This document shows positions 17,356 to 25,833 of a stretch of 36,600 bases of DNA, in pieces. This DNA is from Opitutia bacterium. Its GTDB lineage: Bacteria > Verrucomicrobiota > Verrucomicrobiia > Opitutales > T3Sed10-336. Every line of letters begins with the position of its first letter. Position 1 is the first letter of the stretch. The DNA is taken from positions 1 through 36,600 of the forward strand of contig PWMU01000122.1 of the NCBI GenBank assembly GCA_003558065.1. The letters run 5' to 3'. The notes under the pieces are model-generated. The model saw only the letters and a program-made list of their open reading frames with translations, made no database searches and was not told where the DNA came from. The translations under genes and the position numbers were made by a program.

Positions 17356-17589
17356 ATGAACGAAGAAAGAAGCGAACAATCACTCGGGAAAAAGCTGGTT
17401 GCCCTCATGGCGGCCGTGGGAATCGCCTTCGGCGTGACCTTGAGCGGCTGCGGTCCTGAGGAATTCGAAGCGCCGGACCAGCCGGATGAAGAGATGCCGC
17501 TGCCGGGAGAGCCGACCCCGGAGCCGGATGAAGAGGCCCCGGTCATGCCGCCGGAAGACGATGACGCCGATAACGACGACGGGTACTAA
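17356..17589 (+). CDS. Small acidic lipoprotein
   Basis: This 77-residue protein has a charged start (MNEERSEQSLGKK), a hydrophobic segment at about 14-30 and a lipobox LSGC with Cys32 as the lipidated residue. The mature 46 residues are almost only Pro, Glu, Asp and Gly (PDEEMPLPGEPTPEPDEE, DDDADNDDGY). Such a chain should be disordered and very acidic. It stands alone between a candidate promoter and a strong terminator. No family is recognised. Confidence 0.75.
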   Translation: MNEERSEQSLGKKLVALMAAVGIAFGVTLSGCGPEEFEAPDQPDEEMPLPGEPTPEPDEEAPVMPPEDDDADNDDGY

Positions 17590-17610
17590 ACCAACGCGAA
17601 CCTTTAATAA

Positions 17611-17645
17611 AAAAAAGCCGGGGGAGGATCTCCCCCGGCTTTTTT
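17611..17645 (+). terminator. Rho-independent terminator of the lipoprotein gene
   Basis: AGCCGGGGGA and TCCCCCGGCT form a 10-bp G/C stem with a short loop. They are preceded by an A-run and followed by TTTTT, 22 nt after the stop codon. The symmetric A/T runs would let it work in both directions. Confidence 0.9.
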
Positions 17646-17722
17646 GCTGGAAACCTCCAGGTATTCCGAATCTTGGCCCGGCGCATAAAGGCAGCTTATG
17701 CCTCCCTGTCTTCCCCATAACC

Positions 17723-17863
17723 GGAATGATACTCGGTTAGGGTGAATGGCACGGATAAGCGGGTAGATCGTTGGAAGGATGGATACCGCAGGCACAACGG
17801 ACACACCCCACCGCTCTCCCTAAGCCCAATCCCTCCGATCAAGCCCTAACCGAGCGCCATTCC
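17723..17863. mobile_element. MITE-like repeat with ~20-bp inverted ends, copy 2
   Basis: The left end GGAATGATACTCGGTTAGGG (17723-17742) pairs with CCCTAACCGAGCGCCATTCC (17844-17863) with few mismatches. The interior 17753-17817 is almost identical to copy 1 near 6391-6456. The length of about 141 bp, the inverted ends and the lack of a long frame fit a non-autonomous element. Together with the terminator it accounts for most of the 17590-17920 gap. Confidence 0.65.
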
Positions 17864-17920
17864 CCATAACCATATGGCTGAATGCCCGAAGCGCGACTTC
17901 AGGTTTGAGACCACGCCCCT

Positions 17921-19582
17921 CTATTCCCGCAACAATTCTTCGGCGTGGACCAGCGCGGATTTCGCCTTGCGGTCGCCGAGCATGCGGGCCAGTTCCTCCA
18001 GCCGGTCCTTCCGGGCTCCATGGAGTGGAGAGATGGTGATCCGGGTGGCCTTTCCCTGCTGTTCTTTGTCGACCCGATAATGACTCCCTGCCAGACCGGC
18101 AACCTGCGGCAGGTGGGTCACGCAAAACACCTGGTGACTGCCGGATAAGCCGGCCAGGCGTTCGCCGACGGCACGCCCGATCTCCCCGCCGACGTTGGCG
18201 TCGACTTCGTCGAACACGAGCACGGGAATGTCGTCGACCTCCGCGAGAATCGTCTTGAGCGCCAGCATCACTCGCGCAATCTCGCCGCTCGAAGCGATTT
18301 TGTTGAGCGGCATCAGGTCCTGCCCCGCGTTCGGGGCGAACCGGAACTCGCAGCGGGAATCGCCGTGGGCTTTGGGCTCCCTCTCGGCAAGAATTTCCGC
18401 GGAAAACCCGGATTTGCGGAAACCGAGGGCGGGCAGACTCTGTTTGACCTTGCGGGAGAGCTCGGAAGCGGCTTTTTCCCGGCTCTTGCGGAGTTTCTCT
18501 CCCTCGGCCCGCAACGCCTTTTCCTCATTCGCGATCTCGTGATCGAGGCGTTCCAGGGATCCCTTTAGATCACTCTGGCGCTCGAGCTTATGCGCCATGT
18601 CCGCCCGCGCCTGGATAACCGACGCGACGCTGTTGCCGTAACGGCGTTTCAGGTCCTGCCACTCGTTCATGCGCGCCTCGATCCCTTCGGCCTCGGCCGG
18701 ATCGAGATCGAAACTGTCCGCCACTGCGGCGAATTCGTGTGCGAGGTCTTCGGTTTCGACCGAGAGCGACCGCAAACGGGAAACCAGGGGTTCACGCGAG
18801 GCATCGGCCTGTTCGAGATCGCGCCCGGCACGCTGCAACTGCGCCACCTGGTCGAGCACCCCCCCCTCCCCCGCCAGACCCTCGGACAACTGCCGGGCGA
18901 GGGCGATCAACTCCTGTCCCCGGCTCACCTTCAGGTAATCCCTTTCCAACTCCTCGACCGCCTCCTCCGACGGCGCACACTCGTCGATCCGCGCGAGCTG
19001 CTGGCGCAGGAAACCGGCCTCGTCCGGCGAGAGAGCGGTTTCGGTGAGCAGTGACTCTTTCTCCGCCCGCAGGTGTTTCCATTTGCGGTAGCGTTCCCGG
19101 TAGGCCAAGAGAACCTGGTCGTGACCGGCATACAGATCGAGCAACTCCAGTTGGGCATCCGGACCAAACAACCGCTGGGGCTCGCCCGGTCCGTGAAAAT
19201 CGATCCAGCAGGCACCCAGGCGCTGCAGGTTGGTCAGGGTGGTGAGACTGCCGTTGACGAAGACTTTCGGCATTTTCGAGCGGGGCACGGTCCGCTTGAG
19301 CAAAAGCCCCCCCTCTTCGCAGGGAGGCAATTCCAATTCCTCCAGGAGCGAATGCACCACGGAGGATTCCGGCAGGTACAGCGCGGCCTCGACCTCGCAG
19401 ACCTCGGCTCCCTGACGGATCAGGCTCTTGTCGGCACGCGCCCCCGCAAGCAATTGCAGGGCCCCGAGCAAAATGCTTTTCCCGGCCCCGGTCTCCCCGG
19501 TCACCGCAATGAAGCCGGATTCGAGATCGAGTGCCACTTCCTCGAGCAAGGCCAGGTTCTGGATGCGAAGATACTGCAGCAT
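17921..19582 (-). CDS. recN: DNA repair protein RecN
   Basis: The 553-residue SMC-like ATPase acts in double-strand break repair. The N-terminal head half has Walker A GETGAGKS near residues 29-36. Two helical arms follow (EEAVEELERDYLKV..., ERLDHEIANEEKALRAEGEKLRK). The C-terminal head half has the signature NKIASSGEIARVMLALK and Walker B VLVFDEVD. The ATG at 19582 yields the usual start MLQYLRIQNLALLEE. The same frame stays open upstream through the terminator and the tRNA gene, which is not translated. Confidence 0.95.
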   Translation of the reverse strand: MLQYLRIQNLALLEEVALDLESGFIAVTGETGAGKSILLGALQLLAGARADKSLIRQGAEVCEVEAALYLPESSVVHSLLEELELPPCEEGGLLLKRTVPRSKMPKVFVNGSLTTLTNLQRLGACWIDFHGPGEPQRLFGPDAQLELLDLYAGHDQVLLAYRERYRKWKHLRAEKESLLTETALSPDEAGFLRQQLARIDECAPSEEAVEELERDYLKVSRGQELIALARQLSEGLAGEGGVLDQVAQLQRAGRDLEQADASREPLVSRLRSLSVETEDLAHEFAAVADSFDLDPAEAEGIEARMNEWQDLKRRYGNSVASVIQARADMAHKLERQSDLKGSLERLDHEIANEEKALRAEGEKLRKSREKAASELSRKVKQSLPALGFRKSGFSAEILAEREPKAHGDSRCEFRFAPNAGQDLMPLNKIASSGEIARVMLALKTILAEVDDIPVLVFDEVDANVGGEIGRAVGERLAGLSGSHQVFCVTHLPQVAGLAGSHYRVDKEQQGKATRITISPLHGARKDRLEELARMLGDRKAKSALVHAEELLRE

Positions 19583-19605
19583 AACGAATGACCGGGGCGG
19601 ATAAT

Positions 19606-19635
19606 AAAAAAAAGCTGCCGCAACGACAGCTTTTT
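19606..19635 (-). terminator. Terminator behind tRNA-Val
   Basis: AAAAAGCTGTCG and CGGCAGCTTTTT flank a TTG loop and are followed on the minus strand by a T-run. It starts 3 nt after the tRNA 3' end and lies just before recN. Confidence 0.8.
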
Positions 19636-19638
19636 CGG

Positions 19639-19712
19639 TGGGAGATACTGGATTCGAACCAGTGACCTCTTGCGTGTCATGCAAGCGCTCTAACCAACTG
19701 AGCTAATCCCCC
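19639..19712 (-). tRNA. tRNA-Val (GAC)
   Basis: The 74-nt gene folds as a complete cloverleaf. The acceptor stem GGGGGAT/ATCTCCC has one G-T pair. The D arm reads GCTCAGTTGGTTAGAGC. The anticodon arm CTTGC-ATGACAC-GCAAG carries anticodon GAC. The T arm ACTGG-TTCGAAT-CCAGT follows, with discriminator A. The full 3' CCA is not encoded. Confidence 0.95.
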
Positions 19713-19843
19713 GGCTGAAGGGAAAACGATCTGATATTTCCCGCCCGACTGGCAAGGAAAATCTTTTGCGGGACCCATGACTGGTTTCCCGGATTTCTCA
19801 TCGAAACAGCCAACCCCTTCCCCGGTAACGGACAGCCCCCGCC

Positions 19844-20647
19844 TCACACCTCCCAACGCCCCCTAAGCTGCGCGAGATGAAAGGCATTGCGCCGGCGAAC
19901 GACCCGCCGGACATTAAGAAAGCCCTTGTCCACCTCGACGACACTCCCGCCCATTACGGGAAAGAACGATCCGGTATTGATAACCACGCAACCGTTGCGA
20001 TGCCAGACGCCGGGGTAATGGGTGTGTCCCATGACGACAAACCGAACCCCGTTTCCCCGGTGGGCGGCCAGACTCGCTCCCCGGAGACCGGTCTCGGCCC
20101 AACATCGAAGTACCCTCAGCGGACGGACCGGCGGCCACCCGTGTCTGGCGAGAATACGGGCAAACCCGATCCCGACCTCAGGGCAGCGCCCCTCGCGGAT
20201 CACCCGCACGCACGCCTCCCGGACCGATCGCAGCAGGTCATCGAACGATTCGGTGGATTCATTCCTGGAAAGACGCTCGCACGCGGCGTGTAACTCGCTC
20301 CGGCCCCGCTTCCAGGAGGCGATCTCGGGAAAAAGCACGTCACCGTGCGTGGCCAGGACGCAACCTCCGGCCAGCTCCAGCCAGCCCCGGTCCGAAACTT
20401 CCGGATCGTGATTTCCGCTCACGAACACGGCCTCCGCTCCCGCCTTCCGGCAGAGTTCCCTGAACCGCCCGGCGTCCTCCAGGGCTCGCGCCCGACCCTG
20501 CTGCTCGACCGTATCCCCGTTAAACACAACCGTCCCCGCGCCTTCCGCCAGCGGCGCCAGCTGATCGGCCCGCCGAACCAGGCTCGCCGAATGCCTCCAA
20601 TGGACGTCGGAGACGATCCTTACAGGCTCTCGTAATTCAGGATTCAT
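19844..20647 (-). CDS. Cytoplasmic metallophosphoesterase
   Basis: The 267-residue protein has all calcineurin-like metal motifs: SDVHW at 13-17, FNGD at 42-45, SGNHD at 77-81, ATHGD at 99-103 and GHTHYPG near residue 200. It has no signal peptide. The layout resembles UDP-2,3-diacylglucosamine hydrolase-type or YfcE-like esterases, but it lacks specific LpxH sequence markers that I can recognise. The ATG at 20645-20647 was preferred over an upstream in-frame start because the extra 35 residues are not phosphoesterase-like. It is divergent from epsI. Confidence 0.8.
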   Translation of the reverse strand: MNPELREPVRIVSDVHWRHSASLVRRADQLAPLAEGAGTVVFNGDTVEQQGRARALEDAGRFRELCRKAGAEAVFVSGNHDPEVSDRGWLELAGGCVLATHGDVLFPEIASWKRGRSELHAACERLSRNESTESFDDLLRSVREACVRVIREGRCPEVGIGFARILARHGWPPVRPLRVLRCWAETGLRGASLAAHRGNGVRFVVMGHTHYPGVWHRNGCVVINTGSFFPVMGGSVVEVDKGFLNVRRVVRRRNAFHLAQLRGRWEV

Positions 20648-20690
20648 TAACCACCATTGACGCCCAATCCGGGAACACGCAAACAAGCCC

Positions 20691-20718
20691 TTGCTTCCCG
20701 CGCGTTTTTGAGTAGTAT
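20691..20718 (+). promoter_or_regulatory. Candidate promoter for epsI
   Basis: TTGCTT (20691-20696) and TAGTAT (20713-20718) have a 16-nt spacer and lie about 58 nt before the epsI ATG, in the divergent gap with the phosphoesterase gene. Confidence 0.4.
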
Positions 20719-20775
20719 TGGCCGCAATTGACCGAGCTCCCCGGGAGACCAATCTTTCGTATTCGAAGAAGTACC

Positions 20776-21480
20776 ATGAATAAGCCTATCCTTTACGTCG
20801 TCGGCACCATTTTTCTGGCAGCGGTGGCCATCCAGGCCTATCCCCTTTTTGTAACATCCGAGGTCACCAAAACCGACGACCTCGACAACCTGATCTCCAG
20901 GGATCTACCCGGCTGGAGCTCCCAGGAGCTTCCCCTCGGGGAAACCGAGGAGGTCAGGAACACCGTCGAACGCCGCCTCAATTTCGACGATTACTTTTCA
21001 CGGGTCTACCGCAGCGGCGAAACCCAGGTCGGCGTCTACATCGCCTACTGGGAGCCCGGCAAGACCGCGGTTCGCATGGTCGGCGCCCACACGCCGGACA
21101 CCTGCTGGGTGCAGAACGGCTGGGTCTGCACCGACCGTGAGTCGAACGTGCAAAAGGAAGTCGGCAATACCGACCTCAAACCGGGCGAGTTCGGCATTTA
21201 CGAAATCCGGGATAACGTTCAGCACGTGCTTTTCTGGCATCTGGTGGGCGACCGGGTGTACGGCTACGAACAGGAGGACAGCCACAACCGCTTCGCCACC
21301 CTCCACGACATGATCAACTTCGGCCTCAACCAACGCCAGGAACAGTACTTCATCCGTATTTCCAGCAATCGCCCCTTTTCGGAAATCTGGGACGATGCCG
21401 GCTTCCAGCAACTCATGCAGGATATCGGCAACCTGGGATTGAAATTCGACGGAGAGGACGTTGACGACCACACGATCTAG
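20776..21480 (+). CDS. epsI: Exosortase-associated EpsI-family protein (DUF3485)
   Basis: The 234-residue protein has an N-terminal membrane anchor (residues 5-24) and an extracytoplasmic domain. It carries the EpsI hallmark GAHTPDTCWVQNGW (103-116), where a His, a Cys-Trp pair and a following GW are conserved in the family. Elsewhere EpsI is either fused to or encoded beside an exosortase (a membrane cysteine transpeptidase for PEP-CTERM proteins), and it lies in exopolysaccharide loci. No exosortase gene and no PEP-CTERM tail is visible in this window. Its position at the edge of the glycan cluster fits a role in export or assembly of that polymer, which is inference. Confidence 0.85.
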   Translation: MNKPILYVVGTIFLAAVAIQAYPLFVTSEVTKTDDLDNLISRDLPGWSSQELPLGETEEVRNTVERRLNFDDYFSRVYRSGETQVGVYIAYWEPGKTAVRMVGAHTPDTCWVQNGWVCTDRESNVQKEVGNTDLKPGEFGIYEIRDNVQHVLFWHLVGDRVYGYEQEDSHNRFATLHDMINFGLNQRQEQYFIRISSNRPFSEIWDDAGFQQLMQDIGNLGLKFDGEDVDDHTI

Positions 21481-21532
21481 TGCGGCTTCGCCGGGGTTAT
21501 CGGCCCTTCGTGATTTTGCGCGGGCACTTTTC

Positions 21533-21677
21533 TTGTAGGCCTGTCCGTAAGGACAGGGAAATCCGAGGGCTGTGCTGTACTACGATGCGACAGTAGTCTG
21601 CGTAGAGGATCTGGCGGGGGTATAAAACGCCCCCAACAAATAACCAGGTAACGAATCACCAATAACCGATAACGAAG
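21533..21677. repeat. GTAG hairpin and phased repeats after epsI
   Basis: GTAGGCCTGTCC-GTAA-GGACAGG (21535-21557) is a GTAG-headed hairpin. At 21640-21677 the words AACGAATCACC, AATAACCGATAACGAAG belong to the ATTCGT/GTTATCG family in inverse orientation and end about 10 nt from the stop of the minus-strand SDR gene. Confidence 0.65.
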
Positions 21678-21686
21678 TTTCCCGCT

Positions 21687-22379
21687 TCAAACCCCGCCGA
21701 GGTAAACAATCTGGCCGGTAATAAAATCGCTGCGTCCGTCGAGGAAGAAGTCCACGACGTTAATGACGTCGTCAACCGTGCCGTAGCGCTGAATTGCCTG
21801 GCGACCGAGGAGTGACTGCATCTTTTCTTCGGGAACGCCGCGGATGAGATCGGTTTCGATGGGTGTGGGACCGATGGCGTTGACCGTGATGCCGGTGCCG
21901 CCCAACTCCCGGGCGAGCACGCGGGTGAAGTTTTCGATCGCCGCTTTGCTCGCCGCGTACATGGCCTCGCCTTCGAGGTGGAGGGGGGTGGCGATGGTCG
22001 TGAAATTGACGATACGCCCTTGCCTGCGCTTCGTCATGATTTTGGCCGCTTCGCGGCAAAAAAGGAAACTGCCGAAGAAGTTTGTGTCGAAGATCCCTTT
22101 GGCGGTTGAATAAGGCGTCAAAAGAAGGTGGTTCATCGACGCGATACCCGCGTTGTTGATCAAGGCATCGATTCCGCCCCGCTCGCGCGCGATGGCGCGC
22201 ACCATGTCCACGACCGCTTTTTCGTCGGCTACATTCAGTGAAAAATGCCGGTAGTTTTCGTGTTCAATACCGGCATCCCCCCGGCTGCATCCCGCCACAA
22301 AGGCGCCGCAGTTGAGATAATGCTCCGCCATCGCCTTGCCGATGCCCTTGCGCGTGCCGGTGATAAGGACCGTTTGCAT
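21687..22379 (-). CDS. SDR oxidoreductase (FabG-like), last gene of the glycan cluster
   Basis: The 230-residue classical short-chain dehydrogenase has the cofactor motif TGTRKGIG at residues 7-14, NNAG in INNAGIAS, a catalytic-triad Tyr and Lys in YAASK, and the C-terminal FITGQIVYLGGV typical of 3-ketoacyl-ACP reductases. It could reduce a 3-ketoacyl-ACP or a sugar intermediate. ACP immediately upstream favours the acyl substrate, which is inference. The ATG at 22379 was chosen over a TTG 18 nt upstream. Confidence 0.85.
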   Translation of the reverse strand: MQTVLITGTRKGIGKAMAEHYLNCGAFVAGCSRGDAGIEHENYRHFSLNVADEKAVVDMVRAIARERGGIDALINNAGIASMNHLLLTPYSTAKGIFDTNFFGSFLFCREAAKIMTKRRQGRIVNFTTIATPLHLEGEAMYAASKAAIENFTRVLARELGGTGITVNAIGPTPIETDLIRGVPEEKMQSLLGRQAIQRYGTVDDVINVVDFFLDGRSDFITGQIVYLGGV

Positions 22380-22464
22380 TGTCAATTGAGCGTTCAAACC
22401 GGTGACTCCCGATGGAGTTGCTCCAAAGAGCCCAACGTACCACCAATCATTGAGCCTAACGGTT

Positions 22465-22767
22465 TCAAGGGGTCTGTTGGGCGGCAGTCATTTCGCGAAT
22501 GTAATCGACCAGGGTGTCGGCCGTTCTGAACGGCGAACGGTTCCGGCTCATGGCGCGTTCATCGGCAAGAGTGACCCGAATCCCCATCCGCTCCTCGACC
22601 ATCGTTTCCAGATCAGCGATGAGACTGACCAGCGCGAGGCTGTCCAGCACCCCGTTCGCTCCGAATAAAAGCGTATCCGCCTCGGGATGCTCCAATCCGG
22701 GCAGTTGTTCATTCGTCCCGAAATCTTTCAGGGCTTCGAAGACAAGCTCTTGAACGCGGTCCGCCAT
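22465..22767 (-). CDS. Acyl carrier protein 1
   Basis: The 100-residue acidic helical protein has the phosphopantetheine attachment motif GVLDSLALVSLI with Ser43. It is longer than a fatty-acid-synthesis ACP and has an insertion before helix 3 (LADERAMSRNRSPF), as in specialised ACPs of secondary or O-antigen pathways. It lies between the aminotransferase and the SDR, all on the same strand. Confidence 0.85.
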   Translation of the reverse strand: MADRVQELVFEALKDFGTNEQLPGLEHPEADTLLFGANGVLDSLALVSLIADLETMVEERMGIRVTLADERAMSRNRSPFRTADTLVDYIREMTAAQQTP

Positions 22768-22886
22768 TGGGTTCTAAAGTATTGAGGGGACCGGACCGGG
22801 CGCAAGGGTTATATTGGAAGCGCCTGTTTTGCGGCCGGGGAAACTCGGCGGACGGTCCACTGATCCACCCTCCTGCCGTTTCGCCG

Positions 22887-24056
22887 CTAATCCGCGCGCC
22901 TCGCCCCAGCACGATGCAGACAAGCCTCGCGGACGCGTTCGATGATAAACGTCTGCTCTTCGTCGGTCAGGCTGGAGGAACTCGGCAGACAGATCCCCCT
23001 GCGATTCAGATCCTCGGCCACTTCACCTCCGACCGCTTCCGTCCCCCGGTAGAGCACCTGCGCGTGCATCGGTTTCCAGACGGGGCGTGCTTCGACGTTC
23101 GCCACCTCAAGTGCCTCGATCAAGGCATCGCGGGAAATGCCGAAGCGCGATTCGTCGACCAGAAAACAGCTCAACCAGTTGGTGTGCCTGCCGTAATCAG
23201 CCTGCGGCATCAGTTCGATGCCCGGCAACTCCGCGAAAGCCTCCCGGTATCGAAATGCCACCGCACGGCGCTGCTCCACCCGGGTCTCCAGAATCTTCAA
23301 TTGTCCGCGCGCAATCGCCGCTACGATATTGCTCATCCGGTAATTGTAGCCCAGCTCGGAATGGCGGTAATCGGTCCCGGGATCACGCGCCTGGGTCGAC
23401 CAAAACCGCGCCTTATCCACCCGCTCCTTCTCCTGAGCCACCAGCACTCCGCCCGTACTGCCGGTAATGATCTTGTTTCCGTTGAGCGAATACACCCCGA
23501 CGTCGGCCATCGTCCCGGGAATCCGCCCCTTGTAGGTCGACCCGAGCGCTTCCGCGGCGTCCTCCAACACCGGCACGTCGAACCGGCTACAAACCTCGAG
23601 AATAGGATCCATGTCGGCACACTGCCCGAAAAGGTGGGCAACGATAACCGCTTTCGGCAATCGCCCTCCTCTCGCCCGCTTTTCGAGAAACTCCGCCAGC
23701 AAATCCGGATCGAGATTCCAGGATCGCCGTTCACTATCGACAAAGACCGGTACCGCGCGCTCGTACAGAATCGGGTTACACCCGCCGGCAAACGTCAGCG
23801 TTGGACAAACCACCTCGTCCCCATCTCCGACTCCCAGGAGCTTCAATCCGAGATGCATGCCGGCGGTCCCGCTGGCAATCGCCACGGATGGCAAGCCCGA
23901 ATACTCGGAGAACTCCGCCTCAAACCGGTTCAGTTGCGGCCCCACGGTGGAAATCCAGTTCTCGCGAAAAGCCTCCGCAACAAACTTCTCCTCCAGTTCC
24001 CCCATATGAGGCTTGGATAGCCAGATCCGCCGGGGATATCGTATACGGGTTGTCAT
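22887..24056 (-). CDS. DegT/DnrJ/EryC1/StrS sugar aminotransferase
   Basis: The 389-residue PLP enzyme would aminate a nucleotide 4-keto- or 3-keto-sugar. It shows SGTAGMHLGL at 62-71 (PLP phosphate), TLTFAGGCN, the Asp-containing VPVLEDAAEALGS at 161-173 and the Schiff-base lysine K195 in LNGNKIITGSTGG, followed by the family Arg/Asn-rich NYRMSN stretch. Its start overlaps the stop of the PglD/NeuD-type acyltransferase by four bases. This pair is the known PglE-PglD arrangement for N-acylated 4-amino sugars such as bacillosamine derivatives. The corresponding dehydratase is not in the window. Confidence 0.92.
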   Translation of the reverse strand: MTTRIRYPRRIWLSKPHMGELEEKFVAEAFRENWISTVGPQLNRFEAEFSEYSGLPSVAIASGTAGMHLGLKLLGVGDGDEVVCPTLTFAGGCNPILYERAVPVFVDSERRSWNLDPDLLAEFLEKRARGGRLPKAVIVAHLFGQCADMDPILEVCSRFDVPVLEDAAEALGSTYKGRIPGTMADVGVYSLNGNKIITGSTGGVLVAQEKERVDKARFWSTQARDPGTDYRHSELGYNYRMSNIVAAIARGQLKILETRVEQRRAVAFRYREAFAELPGIELMPQADYGRHTNWLSCFLVDESRFGISRDALIEALEVANVEARPVWKPMHAQVLYRGTEAVGGEVAEDLNRRGICLPSSSSLTDEEQTFIIERVREACLHRAGARRAD

Positions 24057-24697
24057 GGACCTACCTTAAATGTTCTGGCCGGATTCCCGTAAATCGTTTT
24101 TCCGGCCGGCACGTTCCTTAGCGCAACACTCCCCGCGCCGATAACGGCGAAATCCCCCACCTTTACCCGCGGAAGAATCGCAGCATGACTCCCCATAAAA
24201 ACCCCTTCCCCCACCGAAACTCCGCCGGTGATATCACAGAACGCGCTGGTCTGCGTGAACGCGCCCACCACGCTGTCGTGCCCGACGGCGGAGCCGACGT
24301 TCAGGGTCACGAAATCCCCCAAGCGGATATCGCTCGTCACCACCACCCGGGGACAGAGGATTACGCCTGCCCCGAGTTCGACATGGTTTCCGATCACAAC
24401 GGTAGGGTGAACCAGCGAAGTAAACCGGGCACCCTTTTTCAGAAGCACCTCCACCACCTTCTTCTTCAGTTCCGGCTTCCCGAGCCCGCATAAAAAGTAA
24501 TCCTCCTCACCCGGCGTGTACGAACCAATATCTCCAAGAATCGGCGGGTAATCCATCCCGTCCAGAGCCCGAGGATTGTCATCCAGAAATCCACGGAAAC
24601 GCCACTCCCTCCCGAAATCGAAGGCCTCCCGGGCCCAGGCGTACACTTCGCGGCCGAAACCGCCCGCACCTATGATGATCAGGTTTTTGGGCTTCAT
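24053..24697 (-). CDS. PglD/NeuD-type sugar acyltransferase
   Basis: The 214-residue protein has an N-terminal Rossmann-like domain (NLIIIGAGGFGREVYAW) that binds the nucleotide sugar. A left-handed beta-helix of hexapeptide repeats follows (HPTVVIGNHVELGAGVILCP, GDFVTLNVGSAVGHDSVV, GVFMGSHAAILPRVKVGDFAVIGAGSV). His in NVGSAVGHDS corresponds to the catalytic base region of PglD. The usual donor is acetyl-CoA. With two ACPs in the operon an acyl-ACP donor is possible, which is inference. It is translationally coupled to the aminotransferase. Confidence 0.9.
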   Translation of the reverse strand: MKPKNLIIIGAGGFGREVYAWAREAFDFGREWRFRGFLDDNPRALDGMDYPPILGDIGSYTPGEEDYFLCGLGKPELKKKVVEVLLKKGARFTSLVHPTVVIGNHVELGAGVILCPRVVVTSDIRLGDFVTLNVGSAVGHDSVVGAFTQTSAFCDITGGVSVGEGVFMGSHAAILPRVKVGDFAVIGAGSVALRNVPAGKTIYGNPARTFKVGP

Positions 24698-24714
24698 GGT
24701 TGGTTAGAGGAAAT

Positions 24715-24898
24715 CAGTTTTCAGTTATAGGTTAATGGTTGTCGATGGGCCGGCTTGAACGGGGACCGCTTAATGACCCTATGGAACACTGAATTGGAGA
24801 GCATATGGCAAGAAATCCGAGCCAGGAACGCTTAGATTAGATATAGAGGTTTACCATAGATTCATCCTTCATAATTCCTAATTCCCAATTTCTAATTG
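24715..24898. repeat. Phased repeats between the SDR and acyltransferase genes
   Basis: A TCAGTTTTCAGTTATAGG block (24715-24735) and a TTCATCCTTCATAATTCC block with CTAATTCCCAATTTCTAATT (24862-24898) flank a central stretch with no gene. The second block ends about 10 nt from the stop of the minus-strand SDR. The same CATAATTC words occur at 35486-35516. Confidence 0.6.
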
Positions 24899-24908
24899 AT
24901 CTCCCCCC

Positions 24909-25652
24909 CTACCTCGCCGTGAAACCGCCGTCGCAGACGAGGGTGGTCCCGGTTATCCATCGGGCGGCCGGGGACAGGAGAAACAGGGAGGCTGCGGCAA
25001 CGTCGTCGGGAGTGCCGAAACCCAGCGGGTATTCCTTTTCGTGCGCTTCCATGGCCGCATCCCCCAACGCCCCCTGAGCCTGATCCGCCATGCCGGCCCG
25101 CACCATGCCGGGAGCGAGCGAGTTGACCCGAATTCGGCGCGGCGCCAGTTCGAGGGCAAGCGCGCGCCCGGCGGCCATCAAGGCGCCTTTGGAACCGGCG
25201 TACAGGACATGCCCCTTGGCGCCAACCAATCCGGCCACCGAAGCGATAAGGACCACAGAAGCTTCCGCGTTCAGCTTTCTTCCCTTGGCCAAAGCCGAGG
25301 TAAGCAGCACCGGAGCCTCGTAGTTGAGCGATTGCAGGCTTCGCAGTTTCTCCTCCGACAAAAACGCCGCCGGCGCCAACTCGATCGCCCCCGCTCCATG
25401 AACAATCCCGTCGAGCGCGGGAGCCGCTTTTACCAGGGCGTCGCGTTCCCCCGCATCAGTCAGATCGACCCGCAACGCCTGACAACGTTCCACCCCCAGA
25501 TCCGTCGAAAGACCGGCCAGGCGTCCCTGATTGCTCCCCGTCACCACGATCCGCGCGCCGGCCGCGAGCACCCCGGAACACACGGCACGCCCGATTCCGG
25601 ATGTGGCCCCCGTGACGAGGACGGTTTTGCCCGTTAAGTCAAAATTCGGCAT
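24909..25652 (-). CDS. SDR oxidoreductase (FabG-like)
   Basis: The 247-residue short-chain dehydrogenase has TGATSGIG near residues 14-21, GAG in VHGAGAIE (replacing NNAG), catalytic Tyr and Lys in YAGSK, and the C-terminal pair WITGTTLVCDGGF. The arrangement ACP-SDR directly after ketoacyl-ACP synthase III suggests a dedicated 3-ketoacyl-ACP reductase. The HGAG variation affects the conserved Asn region and is worth noting. A sugar substrate cannot be excluded. Confidence 0.87.
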   Translation of the reverse strand: MPNFDLTGKTVLVTGATSGIGRAVCSGVLAAGARIVVTGSNQGRLAGLSTDLGVERCQALRVDLTDAGERDALVKAAPALDGIVHGAGAIELAPAAFLSEEKLRSLQSLNYEAPVLLTSALAKGRKLNAEASVVLIASVAGLVGAKGHVLYAGSKGALMAAGRALALELAPRRIRVNSLAPGMVRAGMADQAQGALGDAAMEAHEKEYPLGFGTPDDVAAASLFLLSPAARWITGTTLVCDGGFTAR

Positions 25653-25833
25653 TGGGTCATTTGTCCGCTGTTGGTTGGCAAGAAATCAGGGGCAGAGAAT
25701 GGAAGCGTTCGCTCAAGGGAATGCAACCCGCAGAAAAAATGCCGATTCTTTGGGCTCTGAGAAGGTAAAGCACGAAGGTGCCAAAACTCTCTTCAATGTG
25801 CTCTTTATGATCTCTGTGGCCAGCAAGTCGCCC

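Noticed and set aside
19583-19684. N-terminal extension of RecN reading HDTQEVTGSNPVSPTEKA
   Set aside because: It is the translation of the tRNA-Val gene and its terminator. The RecN family start is at 19582.
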